64,000 nucleotides of DNA from Paracidovorax cattleyae (lineage in GTDB: Bacteria > Pseudomonadota > Gammaproteobacteria > Burkholderiales > Burkholderiaceae_C): NCBI RefSeq assembly GCF_900104515.1, contig NZ_FNJL01000031.1, forward strand, positions 1 through 64,000, given 5' to 3'. Of this stretch, positions 27,313 through 39,040 are shown in pieces (position 1 is the stretch's first letter; the number at the start of each line of letters is the position of its first letter). The notes under the pieces are model-generated. The model ran no database searches. It had not been told where the DNA came from and saw nothing but the letters and a program-made list of their open reading frames with translations. The translations under genes and the position numbers were made by a program.

Positions 27313-29061
27313 TCAAGCTTTATGTAGCTCAAGAATATCACTTATAGATTTCAACAACCTAGAAAATCCAGACCAGTCAATCTTCTCAGGGTATTTAGCA
27401 ACAAAATCGTATGCAAAACTAGCTTTACCCAAGATAGAGTCCGACGATTCGCCCGAGAAATCAAAAGGTTTCCCATCCATTAATATCGATTTATCATTTT
27501 CCGAGAAAAGATGTTCGATGCTCACATTTGACTTACCATCTTTTGATATAGGAATCACATAAACATTTTCAAACACGTGAATAAATAGCTCTGTACCGCT
27601 TGGTTTTTTCTTTGTAATACCCTCTATAACTTTAAAAACCGGCTTCCCCCCACTATCACTATCGACAATAAAAATAACTGGACACTTTCCACCGGGAGAG
27701 GTGAATTTTTTCAACTCACTCCTATATGCACTCATCAAACCAGCCAAATTAGGTCCTCCACCACTACCGTTACCCAAAATCATGGCGGTAGAATAATTTG
27801 GCAAATATATATCACTCTTTCTTCGATGCTTTCTAGCATATTTAAAAAACTGAAAAGAGATCACATCTTTGCCATCATCATTCTTTTTAATTAGCAAAGG
27901 AAATTCCGATTTTCGCTGATGAATAGCATTGCCAATATAAACGTTATCAGTCTTCCCTTCACATATTAACAGCGGCTGATGGTTAGCATAAAATCGGGTA
28001 TATAAAAGGAATCGACGATATATTGACAAATTTCCAGTAGGCCTTCTTTCGTCAATTACCACACCCGGATAGTTGTACGGCTGCCGTTGCAGATCGGTAC
28101 GGTAAACGCTTTCCACCGCATGAATAAAGCCAAGCATCCCATGTAATTTTTGAATACCACCCTCCTCCACCTTTTCACCATTATCAACCATATAAAAACC
28201 GCGCCGAACAAGTGAATTCACATAAGCCCTCACCTGATGCCTGTACTCATTAGGGGCGCTGATTTTTTTATTCACGACCAAACCTGTGACCTGTTGCCGT
28301 GATGTCCGATATTGCATACGTGTTTTTGACACGTTAACAGAAAATCCTGACTTTTTAATTAACCCCGCAAGCTGCCTGCCCAACACCCAGACATTGGCAT
28401 TTCCCTGCGATTCAATAGCGATTGCAATTGGGAAATCTTTTTTATTGGTCGAAAATGTAATATCGTCTGCATATCTCGTATATGTACATCCATTTACCTT
28501 TGCTAATCGTGATAGATGCACATCGAGAATTCCCGCTATCAGGTTAGATATAACGGGAGAGCAAGGGCTACCTTGAGGCAATTTACTTTCCAAGCAAGCT
28601 ATTTGCGCGATTGTGGTTGCAACAACAGGAGCAAGGTTGAAGTTCTTATCTGAGGTTAAGAATCCTCTGATTCTTGGAAAAGTAATAGAAGGAAAAAAGT
28701 CCTCTAAGTCAATATTAAAAACATACCGCTTATTTCTATGCATTGCTGCATTGGTGAGTATGCTCTTATCGAGGCGAAAGCCATGAGCAGCACGATTGAT
28801 CTTTTTGGTAGAGGTTTCAATTTCAGAAATACATTCCTGCAAAACTTCTGCCACTTTCCTCTGCAGCGATTTTAGAGAATCAATCGGCGCACTTATCTTT
28901 CGCTTACCGCCACTCCTTTTTGGAATTTCAAAAGAAGTATATTTTTTATATATAGGCTTTTTATAAAGAAGATATGTCAGGTCTTGCAGCTTAATGCCCA
29001 ATATGCTCGCAAGATGAGCGCGTGACGTAGCTGCCTTGAGCCGACTCAGTGATGAAAGCAC
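27313..29061 (-). CDS. Retron Ec67-like reverse transcriptase fused to a TOPRIM domain
   Basis: From a GTG at 29061 the protein has 582 residues, close to the 586 I recall for Ec67. Retron marks are present: NAAMH (104-108), NIDLEDFF with catalytic Asp118, LPQGSPCSP (161-169), YADD (197-200) and VTG (258-260). The C-terminal part is TOPRIM-like: ICEGKTD with Glu368, then FIVDSDSGG with Asp467 and Asp469. The RT makes a branched msDNA from the RNA encoded just upstream (29095-29227). The TOPRIM domain is the likely nuclease effector of an abortive anti-phage system. An ATG at 29136 would start inside the msd, so I prefer the GTG, although its ribosome site is weak. The gene is AT-rich, unlike its neighbours, which suggests transfer. 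Confidence 0.93.
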   Translation of the reverse strand: MLSSLSRLKAATSRAHLASILGIKLQDLTYLLYKKPIYKKYTSFEIPKRSGGKRKISAPIDSLKSLQRKVAEVLQECISEIETSTKKINRAAHGFRLDKSILTNAAMHRNKRYVFNIDLEDFFPSITFPRIRGFLTSDKNFNLAPVVATTIAQIACLESKLPQGSPCSPVISNLIAGILDVHLSRLAKVNGCTYTRYADDITFSTNKKDFPIAIAIESQGNANVWVLGRQLAGLIKKSGFSVNVSKTRMQYRTSRQQVTGLVVNKKISAPNEYRHQVRAYVNSLVRRGFYMVDNGEKVEEGGIQKLHGMLGFIHAVESVYRTDLQRQPYNYPGVVIDERRPTGNLSIYRRFLLYTRFYANHQPLLICEGKTDNVYIGNAIHQRKSEFPLLIKKNDDGKDVISFQFFKYARKHRRKSDIYLPNYSTAMILGNGSGGGPNLAGLMSAYRSELKKFTSPGGKCPVIFIVDSDSGGKPVFKVIEGITKKKPSGTELFIHVFENVYVIPISKDGKSNVSIEHLFSENDKSILMDGKPFDFSGESSDSILGKASFAYDFVAKYPEKIDWSGFSRLLKSISDILELHKA

Positions 29062-29094
29062 AACAGTAGGGAAGTGATGGCCATCAGTAAAGGT

Positions 29095-29227
29095 GGCTCC
29101 GCAGACACTCTTACGCGAACCAATCGTCACATACAAATACGCTGTGTCGATTCATAAGGATGAGGCATAGGCCCTCACGTTGTTGTCAAGTGCCACGATA
29201 CATGGCAGAAAGTCTGTCTACGGAGCC
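29095..29227 (-). ncRNA. Retron msr-msd RNA gene
   Basis: On the minus strand, a1 GGCTCCGTAGACA (29227-29215) pairs with a2 TGTCTGCGGAGCC (29107-29095) over 13 nt with one G-U. Directly inside a1 is a G (29214), the candidate branch point. Two msr hairpins follow: TGCCA/TGGCA (29191-29207) and TGAGG/CCTCA (29161-29177). The msd then forms a stem: CTTA/TAAG, AATCG/CGATT and CACA/TGTG around a loop at 29132-29142. The order, the G after a1, and an AGAG before a2 all resemble Ec67 as I remember it. A -10-like TAGAAT lies 6 bases upstream of a1. Confidence 0.88.
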
Positions 29228-29518
29228 GAGACCATTCTACACGAAAAATTACCGGAGGCATCACAACGACAGAGATCAGCCCTTGCTATCTTTCCGCCAA
29301 TCTATGAAGAAACCAACACAATCATTTATTAGCCTTATAGATCAACAACTTAGAGCGCTGGGAGTTGGTAATTTTTGATATTTGTTGGCACCTTCCACTG
29401 AAAGCTGTAGTTAAACCGACAAACGATCAACTTACCTCTTTCTCCGTTGCGATAGCGAAGCTCCAGGGCATTAGATATACCCATTCATATTCCGACCCCG
29501 CGCAATCGGTACAGGACG
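29228..29518. other. Intergenic region between the retron and the AcoR-like gene
   Basis: This 291-bp region is AT-rich near the retron and returns to high GC at about 29490. It contains the retron promoter near 29234-29239. No terminator for the AcoR gene is clear, so read-through into the retron is possible. No att or transposon end is visible. Confidence 0.5.
29234..29239 (-). promoter_or_regulatory. Candidate -10 box of the retron
   Basis: The minus strand reads TAGAAT, placed so that transcription would start within a few bases of a1. No good -35 hexamer lies at 17 bases; TTGTGA is present but about 21 bases away. The call rests on position and the -10 match. Confidence 0.5.
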
Positions 29519-31669
29519 TTAATGACAGGCCGGCGCCTCGTCCATGGCCTTCAGCCGCCGATACACCGTATTGCGCGACACCCCCAGTGCCCGCGCCACG
29601 GCGGACACGTTGCCGCCATGCACCGACAGCGCATGGCGCAGCGCATCCTCCACCGTCTCATCCCATGAGCGCACCGCGGCCGGCGCGGACCGGAGTGCAG
29701 CGCCCCGGCCCGGCGGGCAGGGCTCGGCGCCCCATGCCGACGCCCCGGGCGTGGCATCGCCCAGGTGTCCTGCTGGCACCGGGGCTGCGGAGGCGGCAGT
29801 GGGAGGGTCGTCGTCGAACAGGTCCTCCGGCAGGTGCCCGATGTCGATCTCGTCCGCATCGCCGGCCATCAGCGCCGCCGTGCGCAGCGCATTCGAGAGC
29901 TGGCGGAGGTTGCCCGGCCAGCAGTGCCGCAGGAACAGCTCCATGGCCCGCGGCGAGACCCGCAGGGGCGCCGTCCGGCGCGGCCGCTGCCATCCGGGTG
30001 CGGAGCCTTCGGCAGCCCGCTCCCGGTCCTGCGCCTGCAGGAGGCGCTGCACGATGACGCGCAGGTCCGAACGCTCGCGCAGCGCCGGCAGGCGGACCAC
30101 CAGCCCGTTGAGCCGGTAGTACAGATCGTCGCGGAACAGTCCCCGGGCCATCATGTCGCGCAGGTTGCGGTGGGTGGCGCACAGCACATGCACGTCCACC
30201 GGAATCTGCCGCGCCGAGCCGAGCGGCGCCACGGTGCGCTCCTGCAGCACGCGCAGCAGCCGGGCCTGCATGGCCAGCGGCATGTCGCCGATCTCGTCCA
30301 GGAACAGCGTGCCGCCGTGGGCCTGGGCGATCTTGCCCACGCTACCCTTGCGGCGCGCGCCAGTGAAGGCGCCCTCCTCGTAGCCGAACAGCTCGGCCTC
30401 GATCAATGTTTCCGGGATCGATGCGCAGTTCACCGCCACGAAGGGTCCGCGCGCGCGGGGACCGTCCTGGTGGATGGCGCGGGCCAGCAGTTCCTTGCCC
30501 GTGCCGGTCTCGCCGAGGATGAGCAGGGGCACGTCGCTGCCCAGCACGCGCGAGACGCGGTCGATCACCTGCGCCAGCTGCGCATCGCCCGTATCCAGGT
30601 AGCGCAGGCCGGACAGCCTCGGACTGCCGGCCGGAACCGGGGCGGTGGGCCGCGGCCGGGTTGCCGCAGCCGCGGCGGAAGCTGGCGCCACGGGCGCGGG
30701 TGCAGGCGCGGTCACGGGAGAAACGTCCTCGTCGCGCCCCTGCACCATCCAGCCGAGGGCCGCAGCCCCCTTCGGGCGAAACTCCACCATCGCATTGACC
30801 ACCACCCCGCCCGGCAGCGCGAGCTGCAGCGGCCGGGCCATGGCGCCGCGTGCATGGGCCAGCAGCGCGCTCATCGGCATGCCGAAGAGCGACGGGAAGG
30901 TCTGTGCCTGCAATGCGTTCGCCGACATGCCGAGCTGGAACTGCCCGCTGCGGTTGGCCGCGAGGAAGCGGCCCTCCGGCGTGAACGCGGCCAGCCCCTC
31001 CACCAGCGTGCCCAGGAACTCCGGGCGTGCATGGAAGCGCAGCCGCACCGCGTCCTCATAGACCTTGCCGAAGAGATGGTTCTCCACCATGCGGGCGGAC
31101 ATGCGCACCAGGGCCAGCGTGTGGGCACTCTGCTGGTGGCGCTCGCCGCTCACGTCGAGCGCGCCGATCACCTGCCCCAGCGGGTCGCAGATGGGCGCGC
31201 AGGAACAGGTGAGGAACTGGTTGGCGGCCAGGAAATGCTCGTCGCCGTTCACCTGCACCGCATCGCCCAGGGCCAGGGCCGTGCCGATGGCGTTCGTGCC
31301 CTTGCTGCGCTCGGACCACGAGCCGCCGGGCCGCAGCGCGACCCGGTGGGCGCGCCCGAGGAACTCCTCGTCGCCCAGGGCGTGCAGCACCACGCCCTGG
31401 GCGTCGGTAAGCAGCACCATGCTCTGCGTGCCCGCGATCTGCGCCGAGAGGGTTTCCATGACGGGGAGCGCATGCGCACAGAGCGCGTCGTTGCACGCCA
31501 CGGCCCAGGCGAGCGCGTCGGGCGCCAGGGGCTGGAGGTCGGCGGATGCGTGCCGGTGCAGGCCGAAGGAGCGGGAGCGCTCGTGCGACTCGGCGATCAC
31601 GCGGGCCGAAGGCAGCGGCGCGAAGGCGGCGGCCTGCGCCGCCTCCCCGCCATGGAGGGAGCTCTGCAT
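29519..31669 (-). CDS. acoR: Sigma-54-dependent activator, AcoR-type
   Basis: The 716-residue protein has an N-terminal GAF-type sensing region (about 60-240), an AAA+ domain (about 355-590) with Walker A GETGTGKE near 386 and the sigma-54 contact motif GAFTGA near 432, and a C-terminal Fis-type helix-turn-helix (VSAVARALGVSRNTVYRRL near 690). AcoR-type proteins turn on acetoin or acetaldehyde/alcohol oxidation genes. The sigma-54 promoter at 23212 with nearby repeated half-sites makes the aldehyde dehydrogenase cluster its likely target. The retron now lies between regulator and target. Confidence 0.9.
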   Translation of the reverse strand: MQSSLHGGEAAQAAAFAPLPSARVIAESHERSRSFGLHRHASADLQPLAPDALAWAVACNDALCAHALPVMETLSAQIAGTQSMVLLTDAQGVVLHALGDEEFLGRAHRVALRPGGSWSERSKGTNAIGTALALGDAVQVNGDEHFLAANQFLTCSCAPICDPLGQVIGALDVSGERHQQSAHTLALVRMSARMVENHLFGKVYEDAVRLRFHARPEFLGTLVEGLAAFTPEGRFLAANRSGQFQLGMSANALQAQTFPSLFGMPMSALLAHARGAMARPLQLALPGGVVVNAMVEFRPKGAAALGWMVQGRDEDVSPVTAPAPAPVAPASAAAAATRPRPTAPVPAGSPRLSGLRYLDTGDAQLAQVIDRVSRVLGSDVPLLILGETGTGKELLARAIHQDGPRARGPFVAVNCASIPETLIEAELFGYEEGAFTGARRKGSVGKIAQAHGGTLFLDEIGDMPLAMQARLLRVLQERTVAPLGSARQIPVDVHVLCATHRNLRDMMARGLFRDDLYYRLNGLVVRLPALRERSDLRVIVQRLLQAQDRERAAEGSAPGWQRPRRTAPLRVSPRAMELFLRHCWPGNLRQLSNALRTAALMAGDADEIDIGHLPEDLFDDDPPTAASAAPVPAGHLGDATPGASAWGAEPCPPGRGAALRSAPAAVRSWDETVEDALRHALSVHGGNVSAVARALGVSRNTVYRRLKAMDEAPACH

Positions 31670-31782
31670 GGGTTTGTCTCCTCAGGTGCCCCGGCTCGCT
31701 CTCGCGGCGCGGCCCGGGCGTTATCCGGCCACCATAGCACCATCGGCGGACGCCGTCGCGCAAAACCGCCCGTGCCACCGGG

Positions 31783-32730
31783 TCATGCGGCCGGCGGCAC
31801 TCCCCGGGATGGTGCCAGCGCATGCGCCAGGGCCTCCAGCACGCGGCCCACGTCGTCCTCGACCTTGACCGCGATCAATGCGTCCGCGCGCGTCACGCCC
31901 CGGTTCACGGCCGCCACCGGCAGCCCGGAATCCACGGCCGCCTGCACGAAGCGGAAGCCCGAATACACCATCAGCGAGGAGCCGGCCACCAGCAATCCAT
32001 CGGAGCGGGCCAGGGCTGCCCGGGCGGCCTCCACGCGCTCGCGCGGCACGCTCTCGCCGAAGAACACCACGTCCGGCTTCAGGGGGCCGCCACCGCAGTG
32101 CGGGCAGGACGGCAGCGCGAACGTGGAGAAGTCGCGCCCGTCCAGGTCGGCGTCGCCGTCCGGCGCTGCAGTGGCCGTCAGCGCGGCCCAGGCCGGGTTG
32201 CGGTCCTCCAGCCAGGATTGCAGGTCCGCGCGTGGCATGCGCGCCTCGCAGGCCATGCAGCGCACCGTATCGATGCGCCCGTGCAGGTCGATCACCCGCT
32301 GCTGCCCCGCGGCAGTGTGCAGGCCGTCCACGTTCTGCGTGAGCAGCATCTCCACCCGGCCCATCGCCTCCAGCGCGGCCAGGGCATGGTGCGCAGGCCC
32401 CGGCGCGGCACCGCCCATGATGCGCCAGCCGATCATGCTGCGCGCCCAGTAGCGCCGGCGCACCGCCTCGTCGCCCATGAAGGCCTGGTAGGTGACCGGC
32501 GGGGAGCGCTTCCAGGCACCGCCCTCGTCGCGGTAGTCGGGAATGCCGGACGCCGTGCTGCAGCCCGCGCCGGTCAGCACGAAGAGCCGCGGGCAGGCGC
32601 GCGCCCAGGCCAGCAGGGCATCCAACCCGCCGGCAGATGCCGGCAGGGACACGGACCCGGACACCGGAAGGGGCAACCCTTCGCCTGTGCTCCCGATGCC
32701 GTCAGAAATCGGGAGCGATGCTTTCTGCAT
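31783..32730 (-). CDS. SIR2-family NAD-dependent protein deacylase
   Basis: The 315-residue protein shows the sirtuin motifs: GAGCS (54-58), GIPDYRD, TQNVDGLH (131-138), catalytic His150, and four zinc cysteines at 158, 161, 209 and 212. It removes acyl groups from lysines using NAD. The sequence fits class II sirtuins. It starts inside the end of the exonuclease I gene (29-base overlap), so the two are co-transcribed. The link to DNA repair is positional only. Confidence 0.93.
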   Translation of the reverse strand: MQKASLPISDGIGSTGEGLPLPVSGSVSLPASAGGLDALLAWARACPRLFVLTGAGCSTASGIPDYRDEGGAWKRSPPVTYQAFMGDEAVRRRYWARSMIGWRIMGGAAPGPAHHALAALEAMGRVEMLLTQNVDGLHTAAGQQRVIDLHGRIDTVRCMACEARMPRADLQSWLEDRNPAWAALTATAAPDGDADLDGRDFSTFALPSCPHCGGGPLKPDVVFFGESVPRERVEAARAALARSDGLLVAGSSLMVYSGFRFVQAAVDSGLPVAAVNRGVTRADALIAVKVEDDVGRVLEALAHALAPSRGVPPAA

Positions 32731-34138
32731 ACTCGTACAGCGCCCCCAGGATCGCCTCGCCGCGCTCGTCCGCGGTTTCGCCCAGCGTGTCCAGCCGCGC
32801 GAACAGCGCGTCGAATGTCAGGGCGCCGCCCTCGCCCTCCATGAGGCGCGCCACGCGCAGCGCCTCCCAGCGCCCACGGTCGGCCTCGTCCAGCGTCTCG
32901 GGAAAGTTGCGCGCGCGGAAGCGCCAGGCCAGTTCCTCCAGGCGCTCGTCGTCGAAGCCCGGCCGGGCCAGCGCCAGCTCCTGCGGCGGCAGCGTGCGCA
33001 GCCGCTGCAGCCGCCGCCGGTCCTCATTGCCGACGAAGCCGCCGTACAGGTCCTGGTCCACATCGGCCGGCGCCTCCTTCGGCCGCGCGAACACCTCGGC
33101 CCAGATCGCGCTCATGTCGGGCAGTGCCCGTGCGATCTCCGCATGGGCGGCGGCACGCTCCACGTCGATGCCCCAGCGCTGTGCCATGGCCGGCGTGAGG
33201 GTGTTCACGTTGCCCACCACCATGGGGGACTTGTTCAGGTGCACGCTCTTGACGGGCAGCCGCACCACGCCCTCGGGCAGATCGGCCGTGCGCGTGAACA
33301 TTCGCTCGCGGATGCGCACGGCATCCAGGCCGGCCAGTTCGGCGGGATCGTGCGCCAGATCCCAGGCGATCAGCTCGTTGCGGTTGGTCGGATGGCTGGC
33401 CAGGGGCCACAGGATCCCCAGGCAGCCCCGGTCGGCGGGGAACATGCCCGACACGTGCAGGAAGGGGCGCGCGGTATCGGCCGTGGCGGGCAGGCGCAGC
33501 TCCGCGGCCACGCGGTCCTTGCGGCGCAGGCCCAGCGCGAACTCGAACAGCTTCGGCTGGCGCTGCCGGATCAGCCGCGCCAGCGCGATCGTGGCGCGCA
33601 CATCCGACAGCGCATCGTGCGCGGCTTCGTGCACCAGGCCGTTGGCGCGCGACAGGTGCTCGAGCTTCAGGCTGGGAGAGCCGTCCTCCTTGCGCGGCCA
33701 CTCGATGCCGTCGGGGCGCAGCGCGTAGGTCAGGCGCACCACGTCCAGCAGGTCCCAGCGGCCGCATTCGTTCTGCCATTCCCGCGCATAGGGATCGATC
33801 AGGTTGCGCCAGAACATGAAGCGCGTGATCTCGTCGTCGAAGCGGATCGTGTTGTAGCCCACGCCGATCGTGCCGGGCCGGGCCAGTTCCGCCTCGATGC
33901 GCGCGGCGAACTCGTGCTCGGGCAGGCCACGCTCCAGGCACAGTTGCGGCGTGATGCCGGTGAGTAGGCAGGACTCGGGGTCGGGCAGGTAGTCCGGCGC
34001 CGGGCGGCAATAGATCATCACCGGCTCGCCGATCTCGTTCAGGTCGGCATCCGTGCGGATGCCTGCGAACTGCGCGGGGCGGTCGCGCCGCGGGTCCGCG
34101 CCGAAGGTCTCGTAGTCGTGCCAGAAAAACGTGTGCAT
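32702..34138 (-). CDS. sbcB: Exonuclease I (SbcB)
   Basis: The 478-residue protein begins with the DEDD exonuclease motif HDYETFG (Asp8, Glu10) and continues with GVGYNTIRFDDEITRFMFWRN (in part) and HDALSDVRATI, as in E. coli exonuclease I. It degrades single-stranded DNA from the 3' end and acts in repair and recombination. The start is the ATG at 34138, where the family begins; the open frame extends much further upstream without coding support. It overlaps the sirtuin gene by 29 bases. Confidence 0.95.
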   Translation of the reverse strand: MHTFFWHDYETFGADPRRDRPAQFAGIRTDADLNEIGEPVMIYCRPAPDYLPDPESCLLTGITPQLCLERGLPEHEFAARIEAELARPGTIGVGYNTIRFDDEITRFMFWRNLIDPYAREWQNECGRWDLLDVVRLTYALRPDGIEWPRKEDGSPSLKLEHLSRANGLVHEAAHDALSDVRATIALARLIRQRQPKLFEFALGLRRKDRVAAELRLPATADTARPFLHVSGMFPADRGCLGILWPLASHPTNRNELIAWDLAHDPAELAGLDAVRIRERMFTRTADLPEGVVRLPVKSVHLNKSPMVVGNVNTLTPAMAQRWGIDVERAAAHAEIARALPDMSAIWAEVFARPKEAPADVDQDLYGGFVGNEDRRRLQRLRTLPPQELALARPGFDDERLEELAWRFRARNFPETLDEADRGRWEALRVARLMEGEGGALTFDALFARLDTLGETADERGEAILGALYEYAESIAPDF

Positions 34139-34217
34139 GGATCGGTGAAGCGCAGCGGCGCGTAAAACTCCAGCCCGCAAGTATGCCGGCACCGCCGCGG
34201 CGCGTGGACAATGGGGC

Positions 34218-35615
34218 ATGCAACGAAGCAACACGACGCCCGCCTCCGCCCTCCGTCCGTCCTTCCGCCTCCACGCCATGCCCGCCAGGCCGTGGTGGCC
34301 CGCCGCTGGAGCGGGCCTGCTCTGCGCCCTGCTGGCCGGCTGCGCCTCCTCCCCCACGGCGCCCCCCGCACCGGTCCCCGTCCATACGGCACCGCCGGCC
34401 GTCCCCGCACCGGGCACGCAGGCCGCCACGCCCGCCCCCGCCCCGCCCGCCGCGCCGGTGGCCGATGCCGCCCCGCTTTCCGCCGAGGCCGAGCAGGCCG
34501 GTTTCGCGCAGTGGATCGCGGGCTTCCGCCAGGAGGCCCTGCAGGCCGGCATCCGCCCGGAAACGGTCGCCGCCGCCCTGGACGGCGCGCAGTGGCTGCC
34601 CCAGGTGATCGAGCTCGATCGCTCCCAGCCCGAGTTCACGCGCCCACCCTGGGCCTACCTGGACAGCGCCGTGTCGCCCACGCGCATCCAGCGCGGGCGC
34701 GCCGTGCTGGCCGAGCAGAGCGCCGCCCTGGACGCCGCGGCCGCGCGCTACGGCGTGCCCGCCGAGGTCATCACCGCCATCTGGGGCATGGAGAGCAACT
34801 ACGGCTCGAACTTCGGCAGCTTCCGCACCGTCGATGCACTCGCCACGCTGGCCTACGAGGGCCGCCGCCGCGACTGGGCGCGCGGTGAGCTGCTGGCCGC
34901 GCTGCGCATCATCGGCCAGGGCGATATCGCCGCCGACCGCATGATCGGTTCCTGGGCCGGCGCCATGGGCCACACCCAGTTCCTGCCGTCCGTGTTCCTG
35001 GGCTACGCGGTGGACGCCGACGGCGACGGCCACCGGGACATCTGGGGCAGCGTCCCGGACGTCGCCGCGTCCACGGCCAACTTCCTGTCGCGCATGGGAT
35101 GGCAGGCCGGCCAGCCCTGGGGCGTGGAAGTGCGCCTGCCGCCGGGCTTCGACTACGAGCGCGCCGAGCTCGCCGTGCGCCACCCGTCCACCCAATGGGC
35201 GGACGAAGGTGTGCAGTCCATCGACGGCCAGCCGCTGCCCGCGCTGGATGGTGCCTCCATCCTCGTGCCCGCGGGCGCACGCGGGCCGGCCTTCATGGTG
35301 GGGCCGAATTTCCGGGTGATCCTGCGCTACAACAACTCCACCAGCTACGCCCTGGGCGTGGCCCTGCTCGCGCGCCAGATCGCCGGCGGCCCCGGCGTGA
35401 CGGCCCCGTGGCCGCGCGACCTGCAGCCGCTGACGCGCAGCCAGACCCGCGACCTGCAGAACGCCCTCAACGCCCGGGGCTTCGCGGCCGGAACGGCCGA
35501 TGGGGTCATGGGCCCCGCCACGCGCGCCGGACTGCGCCGCTTCCAGCTCAGCATCGGGCAGCCAGCAGACGGATACCCCACGCTGGGTCTGCTGCAGCGC
35601 CTGCAGGCGCCCTGA
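34218..35615 (+). CDS. Lytic murein transglycosylase, MltB-like lipoprotein
   Basis: The 465-residue protein has a lipobox LLAGC with Cys42, an SLT_2/MltB-type catalytic domain with the glutamate in WGMESNYGS, and a C-terminal peptidoglycan-binding domain (LQNALNARGF and TADGVMGPATRAGLRRFQ). It cleaves peptidoglycan between MurNAc and GlcNAc to give 1,6-anhydro ends. The signal peptide would be more usual from the ATG at codon 21 (34278); I keep the longer start because neither has a clear ribosome site. It diverges from sbcB. Confidence 0.92.
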   Translation: MQRSNTTPASALRPSFRLHAMPARPWWPAAGAGLLCALLAGCASSPTAPPAPVPVHTAPPAVPAPGTQAATPAPAPPAAPVADAAPLSAEAEQAGFAQWIAGFRQEALQAGIRPETVAAALDGAQWLPQVIELDRSQPEFTRPPWAYLDSAVSPTRIQRGRAVLAEQSAALDAAAARYGVPAEVITAIWGMESNYGSNFGSFRTVDALATLAYEGRRRDWARGELLAALRIIGQGDIAADRMIGSWAGAMGHTQFLPSVFLGYAVDADGDGHRDIWGSVPDVAASTANFLSRMGWQAGQPWGVEVRLPPGFDYERAELAVRHPSTQWADEGVQSIDGQPLPALDGASILVPAGARGPAFMVGPNFRVILRYNNSTSYALGVALLARQIAGGPGVTAPWPRDLQPLTRSQTRDLQNALNARGFAAGTADGVMGPATRAGLRRFQLSIGQPADGYPTLGLLQRLQAP

Positions 35616-35714
35616 TGCCCGGCGCTGGGCCGATGCGGAATTTGACATGCTGGGCCGCTGGCCGGGCCTGCGGCGCAGCGCACTTCATCGGTGATCCGCC
35701 CGCGGGACGGAGCG

Positions 35715-36344
35715 CTATGTGCGCGGCACGAGTACCCAGACGATCTTCGTCGTGACCTCGGCCGATGCCATCCACCGGCTGAATACTTCGCCGAGCGCCC
35801 GGGTGCCGGGAGGGAACTTTCGAGCGGTGCAGGAAGCAAACGTCCCCGCCAGTCCCAGGCCGTAGGTGCCGCCGCCTTCCGCCTTGATCTGGCAGGTATT
35901 GTCTTCCGACCATTGCTGGAACAGCCACCCCGGTGCGTCGGTGCCGAACTCCACGACCGCCCCGGGGCTCTTGATCGATAGATAGGAGTAGGAATACGAA
36001 TAGCCCGGTGCAATGCCGACGAAACTCGGCACGTTCCACTCCAGGGTGCTGTAGCTGCTGGCGACCAGGGCGTTCACCTCCTGGATGGGCATGCCGCGGT
36101 ACCAGTACCGGGCCAAGGCGGCATCCTCCTCGTGCGGAACGAAGCCGCTACGCTGCAACTGCATCTTGTTGACCGTGGTGCCGGAGGCATTCAGCACCAG
36201 GATCCCTTTCTGCACCATAGGCACCAGCGAAGCCAGGTTGTTGGCTTCCAGGGTCTTGATGATTTCGGCCTGCGACATGTCATCGGCCAGGCAGGGCAGG
36301 CAGAAAGCGCCGGCGAGCGCGACCACAGGGATGGCTCTTTTCAT
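35715..36344 (-). CDS. Secreted hypothetical protein (209 residues)
   Basis: The 209-residue protein has a Sec signal peptide (MKRAIPVVALAGAFCLPCLA, cleavage before about residue 21). The mature part has many Ser and Tyr residues (YSYSYSYL) and two cysteines that may bond. I do not recognise the family. The ATG at 36344 is favoured because the signal peptide follows it at once. It is convergent with the transglycosylase gene, from which 99 bases separate it. Confidence 0.7.
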   Translation of the reverse strand: MKRAIPVVALAGAFCLPCLADDMSQAEIIKTLEANNLASLVPMVQKGILVLNASGTTVNKMQLQRSGFVPHEEDAALARYWYRGMPIQEVNALVASSYSTLEWNVPSFVGIAPGYSYSYSYLSIKSPGAVVEFGTDAPGWLFQQWSEDNTCQIKAEGGGTYGLGLAGTFASCTARKFPPGTRALGEVFSRWMASAEVTTKIVWVLVPRT

Positions 36345-36554
36345 GGAATGGATCTTTCGTTGGTATGGATGGACGCGGCCCGCTGGCGCGCCGCGCTCTC
36401 CCCCTTCCGCGCAGTGGCGCGCGGCCCTCGGGGCGGAAACACTATGGCATGGCGTGCCGAGGGCTTCAACGCCGCCCGGACCACCTGACATCGCAATTCA
36501 GGAAATTTCATGGCGCTTCAGACGGCACCGGGAGAGCCCGCGCGGCGCACAACG

Positions 36555-36590
36555 AAAAAAAGCCCGCAAACCCCTGGCAGGGCTGCGGGC
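36555..36590 (-). terminator. Intrinsic terminator of the clpS-clpA unit
   Basis: On the minus strand, GCCCGCA and TGCGGGC arms (36590-36584 and 36568-36562) close a stem, followed by seven Ts (36561-36555). It lies 45 bases after the clpA stop codon. The rest of the 290-bp gap (36345-36634) shows no gene. Confidence 0.9.
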
Positions 36591-36634
36591 TCGGCGCGGT
36601 GCCGCAGGGCACCGACGCGTGGCGGGCGGGACCG

Positions 36635-38983
<2,349 letters not shown>

Positions 38984-39040
38984 GTGAACTCCTTTGTGCT
39001 TGCGGGGAAGGGATAACGGTAGATCGGGACCCGGGGCCGG

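Noticed and set aside
27192-29484. 10-bp direct repeat ATATACCCAT at about 27192-27201 and 29475-29484 flanking the retron (possible target duplication)
   Set aside because: A 10-mer match between two flanks of this size is fairly likely by chance, and no integrase or terminal repeats accompany it.
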